DNA of 64,000 bases from Pedobacter ureilyticus (GTDB taxonomy: Bacteria; Bacteroidota; Bacteroidia; Sphingobacteriales; Sphingobacteriaceae), in contig NZ_SSHJ01000015.1 of assembly GCF_005925345.1 (NCBI RefSeq), positions 1-64,000 on the forward strand, given 5' to 3'. Positions within the stretch are counted from its first letter, which is position 1, and the number at the start of each line of letters is the position of its first letter. Position numbers and translations under genes: made by a program. The notes below the pieces were generated by a model. The model saw nothing but the letters and a program-made list of their open reading frames with translations, made no database searches and had not been told where the DNA came from. Below are positions 17,097-25,677 of this stretch, one piece after another.

Positions 17097-19019
17097 ATGA
17101 AGAAGTTATTTCTTACCGCTGTAGCAGCATTTTATTTGTCGAGTGTAAATGCTCAAACTGATGCTAATATGGGTATCATACCCGCACCTGTATCGGTGGT
17201 TAAAGCATCAGGTTACTTTACAGTAGGAGATAATGTGGTTATTTCTGCTCTTCCATCTGATATGAAGATTGCACAAACACTTAAAGAATTTTTAGCTTCA
17301 AAAGGGCTACAAGCAAAAATAGTTTCCGCAAAAACACCGCTAGCAGCAAGCCAAAAAGCAATTGTTTTAAATAACGATTTTGAAAATAAATTACCTAACG
17401 AAGGTTATCAAATAGCTGTAAACGGAAATAGGGTTGTGCTAAAAGGCAAAAATGCTGGTTTGTTTTATGCCATGCAATCCTTCTTGCAAATGTTTCCTAG
17501 CGAGCGGGTAAAAGGTGTCTACAGCATTCAAAATGTAGAGATCAATGATTATCCTCGTTTTAGCTATCGTGGTTTGCATTTAGATGTTGGCCGTCATTTC
17601 TTCCCAATGTCGTTTCTTAAGAAGTACATTGATGTAATGGCAACCTATAAGCTGAACAACTTTCACTGGCATTTAACGGAAGATCAAGGTTGGAGAATTG
17701 AGATCAAAAAATATCCTAAATTAACAGAGGTTGGTGCAAGTAGAAACGGAACTATCATTGGTGTTTACCCAGGTACGGGTGGTACCGATAATGAAGTTTA
17801 TAAAGGATACTATACGCAAGAAGAAGCAAAAGAAATTGTGGCTTATGCTGCGGCGAGATACATCAATGTTATTCCAGAAATAGAGTTGCCTGGTCACGGT
17901 TCGGCAGCCATAGCGGCATATCCAGAATTAAGTGCTTTTCCAGAAAGAGACACTTACATTGGTGCCGATTGGCCTTGGTCGGGCCCTAGAACTGGTAAAC
18001 AGGTACAGCAAACTTGGGGTGTTTTTGATGATATTTTTGTGCCTTCAGAAAATACCTTTAAGTTTTTGGAGAATGTATTGGATGAAGTAATCGCCATTTT
18101 TCCATCAAAATATATCCACATTGGAGGCGATGAAGCGCCAAAAAAATACTGGAAAGAATCTGAATTTTGCCAACAGCTAATTAAAGAAAAGGGCTTGAAA
18201 GATGAGCATGGTTTACAAAGTTATTTCATCCAAAGGATAGAAAAATATTTGAATGGAAAAGGTAGATCAATTATAGGTTGGGACGAAATTTTGGAAGGTG
18301 GTTTGGCACCAAATGCTACTGTGATGAGCTGGAGAGGTGAGAAGGGTGGTATAGAAGCGGCGCAGCAAAACCACGATGTGTTGATGACACCAAGTACCAA
18401 TGGTTTGTATTTTGATCACAAACAATCTACTGCCGAAGATGAACCGTTGACCATTGGTAGAAATGGAAAAGGCTTTGCACATTACACCAAGGTTTATGGC
18501 TACGATCCAGTGCCAGCAGTTTTAACTGCAGAGCAGAAAAAATACATTAAAGGCGTGCAAGCCAATTTATGGACAGAATACATTGAAACGCCTGCCAAAG
18601 CAGAGTATATGATTTTTCCTAGAGTTTTCGCATTGGCGGAAATTGCTTGGACACCACTAACTAAAAAAGATTTGAAAAACTTTAGTGAAGAACGTTTATC
18701 ATTGCATTTAGCTAAATTAGATCGAACAGGTACCAACTTTTGGGTGCCTGTAGCTGCTGGCCAGCCAGATAAGGAAGTGGTTGGCGAAAATCATTTAATC
18801 GAATTAAAGTCGCCGATAATTGGTGCTAAAATTTTCTACACGTTAGATGGGTTCCGACCATCGGAAAATGCTGCAGAATATACATCGCCAATAAAAATAA
18901 ATGTACCACAAGGCAAGAAAAAAGTTTTGAAAACGATTGTGATTACGCCAAGCGGAAAGCGTAGCGTAGTTGCAGAGACGGTTTTTAATAATGGGGCATC
19001 CGACAGTAAGGTTAAATAG
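17097..19019 (+). CDS. GH20 beta-N-acetylhexosaminidase
   Basis: This 640-residue glycosidase removes terminal GlcNAc or GalNAc residues from chito-oligosaccharides, peptidoglycan fragments or glycans. A signal peptide occupies about 1-19 (VNAQ), a GH20b-type domain about 22-150, and the TIM barrel starts at YRGLHLDVGRHF near 155. The catalytic acid pair is D345-E346 in HIGGDEAP, and FHWHLTEDQGW near 187-197 is typical. The C-terminal about 85 residues (IIGAKIFYTLDGFRP...) form a FN3/chitobiase-C-like module. The export signal places it in the periplasm or outside. It is a single gene with a hairpin downstream. Confidence 0.95.
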   Translation: MKKLFLTAVAAFYLSSVNAQTDANMGIIPAPVSVVKASGYFTVGDNVVISALPSDMKIAQTLKEFLASKGLQAKIVSAKTPLAASQKAIVLNNDFENKLPNEGYQIAVNGNRVVLKGKNAGLFYAMQSFLQMFPSERVKGVYSIQNVEINDYPRFSYRGLHLDVGRHFFPMSFLKKYIDVMATYKLNNFHWHLTEDQGWRIEIKKYPKLTEVGASRNGTIIGVYPGTGGTDNEVYKGYYTQEEAKEIVAYAAARYINVIPEIELPGHGSAAIAAYPELSAFPERDTYIGADWPWSGPRTGKQVQQTWGVFDDIFVPSENTFKFLENVLDEVIAIFPSKYIHIGGDEAPKKYWKESEFCQQLIKEKGLKDEHGLQSYFIQRIEKYLNGKGRSIIGWDEILEGGLAPNATVMSWRGEKGGIEAAQQNHDVLMTPSTNGLYFDHKQSTAEDEPLTIGRNGKGFAHYTKVYGYDPVPAVLTAEQKKYIKGVQANLWTEYIETPAKAEYMIFPRVFALAEIAWTPLTKKDLKNFSEERLSLHLAKLDRTGTNFWVPVAAGQPDKEVVGENHLIELKSPIIGAKIFYTLDGFRPSENAAEYTSPIKINVPQGKKKVLKTIVITPSGKRSVVAETVFNNGASDSKVK

Positions 19020-19028
19020 ATTTTTAGG

Positions 19029-19069
19029 CACAGATGCACAGATATGAAAATTAGATGTGTGCATCTGTG
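19029..19069. terminator. 12-bp perfect hairpin after the GH20 gene
   Basis: CACAGATGCACA and TGTGCATCTGTG pair perfectly around a 17-base loop, 10 bp after the stop codon. It lacks a T-run, so it may be a dispersed intergenic repeat acting as an end-of-transcript structure. A degenerate copy is present at 9049-9100. Confidence 0.55.
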
Positions 19070-19151
19070 ACTTAATTAATGTTTTCGTCAAGATTATTTT
19101 TATTATTTATTTGAGAAATTATATAAATTGGCGTTTCATATTTTACAACCC

Positions 19152-19760
19152 ATGGTTTTTAAGAATTTATTAAAGTCTGTATTTGCTGTAATGTCGGTTG
19201 CTATCATCATAAGCGCTTGTTCTGATAGCGACAAACCTTTAGCAGTTGAACAAAAGACAGAAGAAACTAAAGCACCAAACCCATTTCCATTTTATAAAAG
19301 TATAGAGATAAAGCCTGGTTATTACTTCGAAGTGGTGAGTTGGGGAAAAGGTGTGGATAGCATAGGTGGTTTTCTGATTTTAATGTCTGATTCTACTAAA
19401 AAGAATTACAAATCTATCTCCGTAGAACGGGAAGGCATCATTACCGATGCATGGAATATGGATTTAGATAACGACGGTAATCCAGAAATTTATATCCAAA
19501 CCTTAGTGCGTAAAAACGTTGCAGATGTTAACGTATACGAATTTGGTGGCGATTTTAGCAAAATTAGCTTCCCAGGAATTAGCACTATGAAGGGCTACAA
19601 AGGCGATGATAAGTTTTTCGTTAAAAATGGAGATTTATTTAGATCTATCCCAATTGTACAGGCTGATAGTGGTAAGACTACTACTTTAGTGAAAACCTTG
19701 AAATATCGTTTAGCGGGTAATAGCTTTTCTTCTTCGGAGGTTAAGCCGGGAGAAGAGTAG
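19152..19760 (+). CDS. Lipoprotein of unknown function
   Basis: The start is taken at ATG 19152; the in-frame TTG at 19128 would add eight unlikely residues. The protein has about 202 residues with the lipobox IIISAC at about 17-22 and a mature beta-rich domain. This carries NMDLDNDGNPEIYIQTLVR, a calcium-binding-like D-x-D-x-D-G loop of the FG-GAP kind. No enzyme motif is visible. A second gene of a similar kind lies at 20097 and a related D-x-N-x-D loop occurs in the protein at 10936-11643. Confidence 0.7.
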   Translation: MVFKNLLKSVFAVMSVAIIISACSDSDKPLAVEQKTEETKAPNPFPFYKSIEIKPGYYFEVVSWGKGVDSIGGFLILMSDSTKKNYKSISVEREGIITDAWNMDLDNDGNPEIYIQTLVRKNVADVNVYEFGGDFSKISFPGISTMKGYKGDDKFFVKNGDLFRSIPIVQADSGKTTTLVKTLKYRLAGNSFSSSEVKPGEE

Positions 19761-19843
19761 GTTATTTTTAGCTTAGGTATTAGCTAAGCTGTGCTTTTGC
19801 TCAATCAAAGTTTTGAACAAGGGAAAGACGAGGGGTAAAAAAA

Positions 19844-20008
19844 ATGAGTGATTCTTTATTTATGTTATTGTTTGGGCTTTTGTCCATTGGAATTTTTTTT
19901 TTATTCGGTAACGATGATACTTTATCAGTGGTCAAGAGAATAAATAAATATATGGCTTTGTTGTTTGGGATATTGCTTATCGTTGGATTTTTTATCAAGT
20001 TAATTTAA
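19844..20008 (+). CDS. Small two-helix membrane protein
   Basis: An ATG frame of 54 codons encodes a peptide with two hydrophobic segments, residues 5-21 (LFMLLFGLLSIGIFFLF) and 37-53 (MALLFGILLIVGFFIKL), separated by a charged linker NDDTLSVVKRINKY. The purine-rich AGGGGTAAAAAAA precedes the ATG. The clear helix-loop-helix pattern with charged residues only in the loop favours a real gene, although composition alone can mimic this. Its frame lies opposite a 65-codon minus-strand frame that has no protein character. No promoter was recognised. Confidence 0.5.
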   Translation: MSDSLFMLLFGLLSIGIFFLFGNDDTLSVVKRINKYMALLFGILLIVGFFIKLI

Positions 20009-20096
20009 AGTAAGGTGTTTTTCTCGGGACTGTTTAACTGTTTTCTCGTTTAGCGTAAATCTTGAATGTTTAGGTTTTAGTTATGTGGTATTTAAA

Positions 20097-20780
20097 ATGA
20101 AGTACGTCTTAGTTCCAATTCTGCTAAGTTTAATCGGTTGTACCGGCAGAGAAAAACCTGTCGACAAACCAGTGGCGGACACCGTGGTTGAAGTAGCGGC
20201 ACCGACCGTAAAAACCAAAGTTGATACCAATTACGTTCCGCTTTCTCTCAAGATTGACGAAATAAACACTCTAACAATTAAACGCGATTACAATCCTAAA
20301 GACTGCAGTCGTTACTACCAGACAATTTTGTTGAATGGAGAAAAAATATTTACGGACACTGCAAACTATCTTGTTGATAGCAGCAAATACAGCAGAATAA
20401 TTGCCAAAAATGGCAATGTCCTATTTTTTATGGAATGTGACGGGCGACCAAACTTAGATTATCTATCCGCTTATGCCATTGACATGAAGAACAAAAAGAT
20501 GACGTATCTGTCATCGACTGTTTTCAACAACGGTCCGAAAAGCAAGACGAAACCTTTTACTGACATTGACGGAGATGGCTTTATAGAATACGGCGGTTTT
20601 GACTTAACGGAAATGCACCCAAGTCCCGACTCTATGTACTACCACCCTTCTAGCTTTTACGAAATCAGAAATGGAAAATTATTTTTCGATAGCTTATTAA
20701 CGAAAAAGGAAGACATTCGTGTAAATGGCCTATATGTTAAAAATTCGGTGAACTTAATCATAAGGAAACCAAAAAAATAA
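20097..20780 (+). CDS. Lipoprotein of unknown function
   Basis: The preferred start is ATG 20097 (a GTG lies 12 bp upstream). The lipobox LSLIGC lies at about 11-16. The mature part is 210 residues with an acidic loop TDIDGDGFIEYGGFDL near 155-170, like a single EF-hand/FG-GAP loop. The family is not recognised. It is monocistronic, between the small membrane protein and a convergent DUF922-like gene. Confidence 0.7.
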   Translation: MKYVLVPILLSLIGCTGREKPVDKPVADTVVEVAAPTVKTKVDTNYVPLSLKIDEINTLTIKRDYNPKDCSRYYQTILLNGEKIFTDTANYLVDSSKYSRIIAKNGNVLFFMECDGRPNLDYLSAYAIDMKNKKMTYLSSTVFNNGPKSKTKPFTDIDGDGFIEYGGFDLTEMHPSPDSMYYHPSSFYEIRNGKLFFDSLLTKKEDIRVNGLYVKNSVNLIIRKPKK

Positions 20781-20890
20781 ACACACCTAACAACAGGTTT
20801 AAGTTAAGCCTCAGGCGAAGTGCAAACACTAGAGTTTGGAGTTATTTGCCTCTAGTTTAGTAAGGTAGGTTCTATTTAGCTAATAATAAT

Positions 20891-21430
20891 TTAAAGCTGG
20901 CTCAACTCACTCTCAAAAAAAGCATCCCATTTCTTTTGTGCTTCCAAATCCGAGCCGTGTTTGGTTTCTACATCGTAACGCTCCTGCATATCGCTATAAA
21001 ACTTGCTAATATCTTTTGCGGTTTTGTCTATCAAACGTTTATAGTTGCTAACGGTATAACTTTGGTTTTTTAAAATGTATTCACCCTTTTTTAGCAAAAT
21101 AAAATTGATGTAAACGTGACCCTGCTCATGGTTTAATAACCTACTGCTCGCTTCTTTATTTCTAATTCGCTCTCTTTTTACCCAAGATTTATTAGCATCA
21201 ACACCGCCCAAAAAATTAAATTCTAGTTGCAGGTTGTTGCCTCTAATGGTAGATCGGTAGCCATATTGCCAAATGGTACTGGTTACCGCGGCAAAATGCG
21301 AATTTGGGTCTGGATTGCCTTTAAAATGCGTATCCCAATTGATCGTTTCTGGATAAATGCGTTCGTGTGGTATAAAGGCACAGGCAAATACCGCTAGCAA
21401 TAATAAAATAATGTTCTTTAGTGGCTTCAT
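20891..21430 (-). CDS. DUF922-like exported zinc-protease candidate
   Basis: This 179-residue protein has a signal peptide (about 1-19, AVFACAF). It carries HEQGHVYIN at 101-109, an HExxH zinc motif in the context typical of DUF922 (predicted secreted Zn-dependent proteases). The upstream TINWDTHFKGNPDPNSHFAA resembles the DUF922 N-terminal L-x-W-x-D-F segment. Substrate unknown. It is the last of three minus-strand genes but 31 bp from the membrane protein, so co-transcription is possible. Confidence 0.7.
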   Translation of the reverse strand: MKPLKNIILLLLAVFACAFIPHERIYPETINWDTHFKGNPDPNSHFAAVTSTIWQYGYRSTIRGNNLQLEFNFLGGVDANKSWVKRERIRNKEASSRLLNHEQGHVYINFILLKKGEYILKNQSYTVSNYKRLIDKTAKDISKFYSDMQERYDVETKHGSDLEAQKKWDAFFESELSQL

Positions 21431-21461
21431 TTAACCATAAAAGAACGAAAGTTGTGCCAAA

Positions 21462-22061
21462 TTATTCTGTGTCTTTAAATTGGTTGCTAATGCGCTCAAA
21501 TTTCTCAATTAACAAAGCAATTCTCTCTTTATCTCTTTTAATTACTGCTTTTCTTACCAATGTTGAACAAAATATTATCCATCCAAAACTTAAAAATAAA
21601 ATTAGCACCTGCAGCCAAAAATCAAAATTTTGTAGTAGCTCAAAAAAGTAAAGCCCCATGCCCAAAGAAAGTGCTATTACATAAAACCAATATAACCTAT
21701 TGTAAAGCTGGTGCCTTTGCAATTGATAAACTTTTAGTTTTTGCAAGAAAATATTAGGATTTTGGGTAAAATCATTTTGTGCAATTACACGGTGGTTAGC
21801 ATATAGGATAATGGTATAAACAGTAACAGCCAATATAATAATGCTGATCCCAAAATGTGTAGTTATAGAGGCGAAATCGTAAAAAAACCATACTGCGGCC
21901 ACGGCAAAAATAGAAAGAGCCATGCCAATAATATTCAATAACGATTTGGTACGTATGTTACTTACGTCCTTTTTCGCCTGCTTTAGCATATCATCAGCAG
22001 ATATTTTTACATCAACCGTATGCTTAGCCCATAATGCTTCTATGTGATCAAATTCTTGCAT
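21462..22061 (-). CDS. Four-helix membrane protein coupled to a sigma factor
   Basis: This 199-residue protein has a cytoplasmic N-terminus (about 1-35, with the FDHIEALWAKH opening common in such proteins) and four predicted helices at about 40-58, 66-88, 120-140 and 143-165. The C-terminus is charged. Its start overlaps the end of the ECF sigma factor gene by 14 bp, the normal place for an anti-sigma factor, but it does not show the zinc anti-sigma motif. An anti-sigma or sensing role is an inference from position only. Confidence 0.75.
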   Translation of the reverse strand: MQEFDHIEALWAKHTVDVKISADDMLKQAKKDVSNIRTKSLLNIIGMALSIFAVAAVWFFYDFASITTHFGISIIILAVTVYTIILYANHRVIAQNDFTQNPNIFLQKLKVYQLQRHQLYNRLYWFYVIALSLGMGLYFFELLQNFDFWLQVLILFLSFGWIIFCSTLVRKAVIKRDKERIALLIEKFERISNQFKDTE

Positions 22062-22545
22062 GTTGATTGTATATTTCAGTAAGTTTCTGTTTAATGCGAT
22101 GTATTCTAACCCTTAAATTGCCTTCGCTAATTCCAGAGATTTCAGCAATCTCATTATAAGGTAGTTCATCTAGCACCATGGTAATAATCAAACGATCATT
22201 TTCTTCCAATTTAGAGATCGATTTGTATAAGAGGGCTATCTGTTCGTTCTTTTCAGAATATTCCTCAATCCTGTTTTCTATGATATTGTCGGTAAGTTCA
22301 TCTTTGGCTTGCCTTTTTTCGGAGCGTAAATAAGTTAAGCACGTATTTACGGCAATTCTATAAATCCAAGTAGAGATTAAAGATTTGTTTCTGAACTTGT
22401 CTAGATTTTGCCAAACCTTTAAAAAAGTTTCCTGTAAAAGATCGTTCGCCGAATCTGCATCGCCTGTGTAGCCATAACATAGGTGAAATATTTTCTTTGA
22501 ATTTTTATCGAAAATTTCCTTAAAAAGTTGATCTTTTCGGTCCAT
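22048..22545 (-). CDS. ECF RNA polymerase sigma factor
   Basis: This 165-residue sigma-70 family protein has region 2 (residues 1-95, with ANDLLQETFLKVWQNL and STWIYRIAVNTCLTYLR) and region 4 (about 110-160, with LPYNEIAEISGISEGNLRVRIHRIKQKL as the helix-turn-helix). Length and domain set are those of RpoE-like ECF factors. It is first in an operon with the overlapping membrane protein and divergent from the symporter, with 323 bp between them. Confidence 0.93.
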   Translation of the reverse strand: MDRKDQLFKEIFDKNSKKIFHLCYGYTGDADSANDLLQETFLKVWQNLDKFRNKSLISTWIYRIAVNTCLTYLRSEKRQAKDELTDNIIENRIEEYSEKNEQIALLYKSISKLEENDRLIITMVLDELPYNEIAEISGISEGNLRVRIHRIKQKLTEIYNQHARI

Positions 22546-22687
22546 TTAGCGTTTTTGTATGTCTATTAGAATAGTATAACATTAAATTGTTACACCATAA
22601 ACGGCTACTAAATTAATAAATGTTTGTGTGCTAAGTGCAAATATTTAATTTTGTCAGCTTTGCGGGCTTAACAAAATATTTAAACAT

Positions 22688-22734
22688 CTTTGTTAATCAA
22701 GTAAAAGTGCTTGATCTTGTTTCGATTAACAAAG
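22688..22734. promoter_or_regulatory. Inverted repeat between the sigma factor and symporter genes
   Basis: CTTTGTTAATC (22688-22698) and GATTAACAAAG (22724-22734) are perfect inverted copies. Inside, ATCAAG (22696-22701) and CTTGAT (22710-22715) form an alternative, shorter hairpin that uses overlapping bases. It lies in the 323-bp divergent gap, 135 bp from the symporter start and 143 bp from the sigma gene. It may be an operator or a leader structure. The rest of the gap is AT-rich with nothing else recognised. Confidence 0.45.
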
Positions 22735-22868
22735 CGAAGTATTAAATTGAAAGAATAATCAATATAACCAAATAAACTAAATGTGCTTTTGTAAATAGAA
22801 ACACATTAAACAAGAAGTAATAAAATCATCTTAAAAGAAACTTTATTACTATTGAAAACAGAAACTAA

Positions 22869-24290
22869 ATGAAAAAAAACAAGACAGGTCTTGTCACCTT
22901 AATTTGCATTACTATTGCATTGATCATTACTTTATTAAAAGAATTTAACATTGTAGCTGTTGCAGATGAGGTAATGATAGCAGCACGATGGGGTTTAGCG
23001 GTGGTTTTAGTGGCCTACGCATTAACAAAAAGAAATTTAACCACTTGGATATTGGTAGCCATGCTTTTAGGCGTGTTTGTAGGTGTCGATTTCCCGAATG
23101 TTGCAGCTGCACTACATCCGCTAAGTAAAGGGTTCATTAAATTGGTTAAAACTATTGTTGGACCAATTCTTTTTGGAACACTAGTTTATGGTATTGCCGG
23201 CCACTCCGATTTAAAACAGGTTGGTCGTATGGCTTGGAAATCCATGTTGTATTTCTTCTGCGCCACATCTTGTGCTATTTTTATTGGTTTAGCCGTAATC
23301 AACATTACTCATGCCGGTGTGGGGGTTGATATTAAGAAGATGCCACAACAGGAATTGCCAACAGTGAAAGTAGTAGATACAGAACTAGAAGCGTTGCCAG
23401 ATAATGTTCATGGCATCTATAAATTTGCTCATTTCTTTTACGAGCTTTTCCCCGAAAATGTAGTTAAATCTATGTACGAGAACAAAGTGCTACAAATTGT
23501 AGTGTTTTCTGTACTATTTGGTATAGGTTTGGCCATGGTTGAAGAGAAAAAACGAAAGCCTTTGGTAGATTTTGCAGAGAGTTTATCAGAAGTAATGTTT
23601 AAGTTCACCAACCTCATAATGTACTTTGCTCCAATAGGTGTGGGGGCTGCAATGGCCTACACCGTTGGGCATTTGGGAGTAGATATTCTAAAGAACTTAT
23701 TCATGCTTTTAGGGTCGCTTTATATTGCGCTAATTGTATTCGTTTTGTTGGTATTTGTACCCATTATGCTTTTCTTAAAAATACCCATCAAAAAATTTAT
23801 ACAAGCGGTAAAAGAGCCAGTTTCTATCGCATTTGCTACTACAAGCTCTGATGCGGCTTTGCCAAAGGCTATTAGTAACATGGAGAAATTTGGTGTGCCA
23901 CGTAAAATTGTATCATTTGTAATACCAACTGGTTACAGTTTTAATTTAGATGGTACATCTTTATACTTATCTTTGGCTTCTATTTTTGTGGCACAAGCTG
24001 CCGGAATGGACCTAAGTATAGGGCAACAATTGGCTATCGCATTTACCTTAATGATTACCTCTAAAGGTGTTGCTGCGGTACCAAGAGCATCCTTAATTGT
24101 ACTCATTGCTACGGCAGAACAATTCGGTTTACCAGTGTTTATCATTGCAGCCATTTTAGGTATAGACGAGCTAATGGACATGGCCCGTACTTCGGTAAAT
24201 GTAATTGGTAATTGCCTAGCTACAGTGGTAGTTGCCAAATGGGAGGGAGAGTTTGATGAAAGTGCATCAAAGAATTTTATAGCAGATTAA
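22869..24290 (+). CDS. Dicarboxylate/amino acid:cation symporter (DAACS family)
   Basis: This 473-residue inner-membrane carrier belongs to the GltP/DctA family. Three N-terminal helices are followed by the family core. TTSSDAALPKAISNM is the serine-rich reentrant hairpin, PTGYSFNLDGTSLYLSLA carries the NxDGT cation-binding motif, and the second hairpin region ITSKGVAAVPRASLIVL and GIDELMDMARTSVNVIGN complete the substrate site. The D-x-x-R-T-x-x-N motif is the one used for carboxylate binding. Glutamate/aspartate or C4-dicarboxylates are equally possible. The next two genes follow within 7 bp. Confidence 0.93.
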   Translation: MKKNKTGLVTLICITIALIITLLKEFNIVAVADEVMIAARWGLAVVLVAYALTKRNLTTWILVAMLLGVFVGVDFPNVAAALHPLSKGFIKLVKTIVGPILFGTLVYGIAGHSDLKQVGRMAWKSMLYFFCATSCAIFIGLAVINITHAGVGVDIKKMPQQELPTVKVVDTELEALPDNVHGIYKFAHFFYELFPENVVKSMYENKVLQIVVFSVLFGIGLAMVEEKKRKPLVDFAESLSEVMFKFTNLIMYFAPIGVGAAMAYTVGHLGVDILKNLFMLLGSLYIALIVFVLLVFVPIMLFLKIPIKKFIQAVKEPVSIAFATTSSDAALPKAISNMEKFGVPRKIVSFVIPTGYSFNLDGTSLYLSLASIFVAQAAGMDLSIGQQLAIAFTLMITSKGVAAVPRASLIVLIATAEQFGLPVFIIAAILGIDELMDMARTSVNVIGNCLATVVVAKWEGEFDESASKNFIAD

Positions 24291-24297
24291 ATAAGTA

Positions 24298-24804
24298 ATG
24301 ACTTCAAAAGGTAAAAAGATATTTCTTGCGTTAACCGTAATTGTTCCATTTTTAATCTATAGTATAGTATATTATGCGCCAATTATTAGAAATGCTCCTT
24401 TTCAGGAAAAATATTTTGTTTCGCTAGAATACAAATGGGGCACGGGAGCTCAGTTAGAGAACAGCTACAATTCTGCTACTGGCGAATTTAAGTACCTAAA
24501 TAAAAGCGATTCGTTGGTAAACCGAAATATAAAGTTAACGCTGCATGATATTAAATACTTAGATAGCGTAGCCGATGTGCAAGGATTTTGGAACTTGCCA
24601 AATGTGATAGCCAATAGCGAAGCCGATGTGAATAACCCCAATCAGTTTCGTTATTTCATCAAATTCAATTACAAATCGAAATCTAAAGAGGTAACTTATT
24701 TGCCTAGTTATAGTGGTAACCAAAAAATGAAAGGTGCAATTGGTAAAATGCAAAAAGAGATAGAACTCACTTTAATTGATAAAGAAGCTAATCTTTCTAA
24801 GTAA
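24298..24804 (+). CDS. Membrane-anchored protein, first of a tandem pair
   Basis: This 168-residue protein has one N-terminal helix (about 8-28) and an exported domain. Residues 40-75 (SLEYKWGTGAQLENSYNS..., then LNKSDSLVNRNIKL) match the next gene product position by position, so the two arose by duplication. I do not recognise the family. It starts 7 bp after the symporter stop and its own stop overlaps the next start (TAATG), so the three form one operon and may act together at the inner membrane. Confidence 0.75.
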   Translation: MTSKGKKIFLALTVIVPFLIYSIVYYAPIIRNAPFQEKYFVSLEYKWGTGAQLENSYNSATGEFKYLNKSDSLVNRNIKLTLHDIKYLDSVADVQGFWNLPNVIANSEADVNNPNQFRYFIKFNYKSKSKEVTYLPSYSGNQKMKGAIGKMQKEIELTLIDKEANLSK

Positions 24805-25307
24805 TGAAACCAAAATTAGGAAAATCGTTAAGCATTATTGCGGTACTGTTGATTATTATAGCAGGTGGTTATTACGTAATGAAAATGAGAAGTGGAGGTA
24901 AAAAAGCTGCTTCTTTTGTGAGTTTAACCTATAAATGGGGTGTTGGCGATACCCTACAGAATAGCTATGATTCTAAAACTGGTCAGTATCAATTCATCAG
25001 CCAGAATGATAAGTTAATCAAAGAGAATTTTAAATTACGTATCAACAACATCATTTTTTTGCACAGCAAAATTAACGAACAAGACTTATTAGCTATTCCA
25101 GATACTATCGCGAATGCGCAAGCTAATTTAAATGATGCCAAAGTACTGCGCCATGAGTTCAAATTCGTTTACGAGGATAGTACAAAAAATATCATTTACC
25201 TTACCAATTACAATGCCGATCCTATGATTGGCAACAAAGCACACCAATTACAGCAATTGGTTCAACAGGTAATTACCGAAGCCGAACAACGTTACGTAGG
25301 TAAATAA
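24804..25307 (+). CDS. Membrane-anchored protein, second of a tandem pair
   Basis: This 167-residue paralogue of the preceding protein has a helix at about 8-26 and SLTYKWGVGDTLQNSYDS near 39-56, matching the same block of its neighbour. Conservation is strongest in that block and in the following RINNI/LHDI and PDTIANAQA/PNVIANSEA segments. It is translationally coupled to its neighbour through TAATG. Function is unknown; context suggests a link to the symporter. Confidence 0.75.
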   Translation: MKPKLGKSLSIIAVLLIIIAGGYYVMKMRSGGKKAASFVSLTYKWGVGDTLQNSYDSKTGQYQFISQNDKLIKENFKLRINNIIFLHSKINEQDLLAIPDTIANAQANLNDAKVLRHEFKFVYEDSTKNIIYLTNYNADPMIGNKAHQLQQLVQQVITEAEQRYVGK

Positions 25308-25677
25308 TACCTTTTAGAAAAGCATTCTCCTACGGCTATTTGCGGATAGCCCTGTTTTTCGCTGCAATCTTTTTGTTTGCTCTACCAATATACTCGCTAT
25401 TGTGCTTAGTTTATCAAATCATCTGTTTAATTTCCTTTCAGGGCCAAACAAAAAGGATTTACGCTACAACCAGGTTTATAAATCAACTATGCCGCAATTT
25501 TATTAAAGTAGCCAGTGGCAGTTCCGTGACAAGTTAACTTTGTCTTCCCGATTTTTAAATACCTCACAATAATTATTATAAAGCCTTAGTGTTAAAATCT
25601 TCTAAAAAATTTGCATCATAATTTTATTTGTATAAATTTGGTCAACCAAATATTGGTCAACCAAATTTATCCTTTGT
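25308..25677. other. 370-bp gap before the alginate locus
   Basis: A TTG-initiated hydrophobic frame of 65 codons (25340-25537) lacks a start signal and a family resemblance, so I do not call it. The only supported content is the regulated promoter at 25610-25664. Confidence 0.5.
25610..25664 (+). promoter_or_regulatory. Promoter plus double operator of PUL block A
   Basis: TTTG (25610-25613), a 19-bp spacer and TAAATTTG (25633-25640) form a perfect Bacteroidota promoter. Two TTGGTCAACCAA palindromes follow at 25638-25649 and 25653-25664, 15 bp centre to centre. The first shares the TTG of the -7 box, so a bound repressor would block the start site. The same arrangement occurs at 32200 and 40307. 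The core TTGGTnnACCAA matches the known UxuR/ExuR operator type, and a FadR-family GntR gene lies in the locus. Confidence 0.85.

Noticed and set aside
25340-25537. 65-codon hydrophobic frame just upstream of the alginate locus
   Set aside because: It needs a TTG start, has no purine-rich leader and runs into the promoter region; the hydrophobic start is explained by T-rich DNA.
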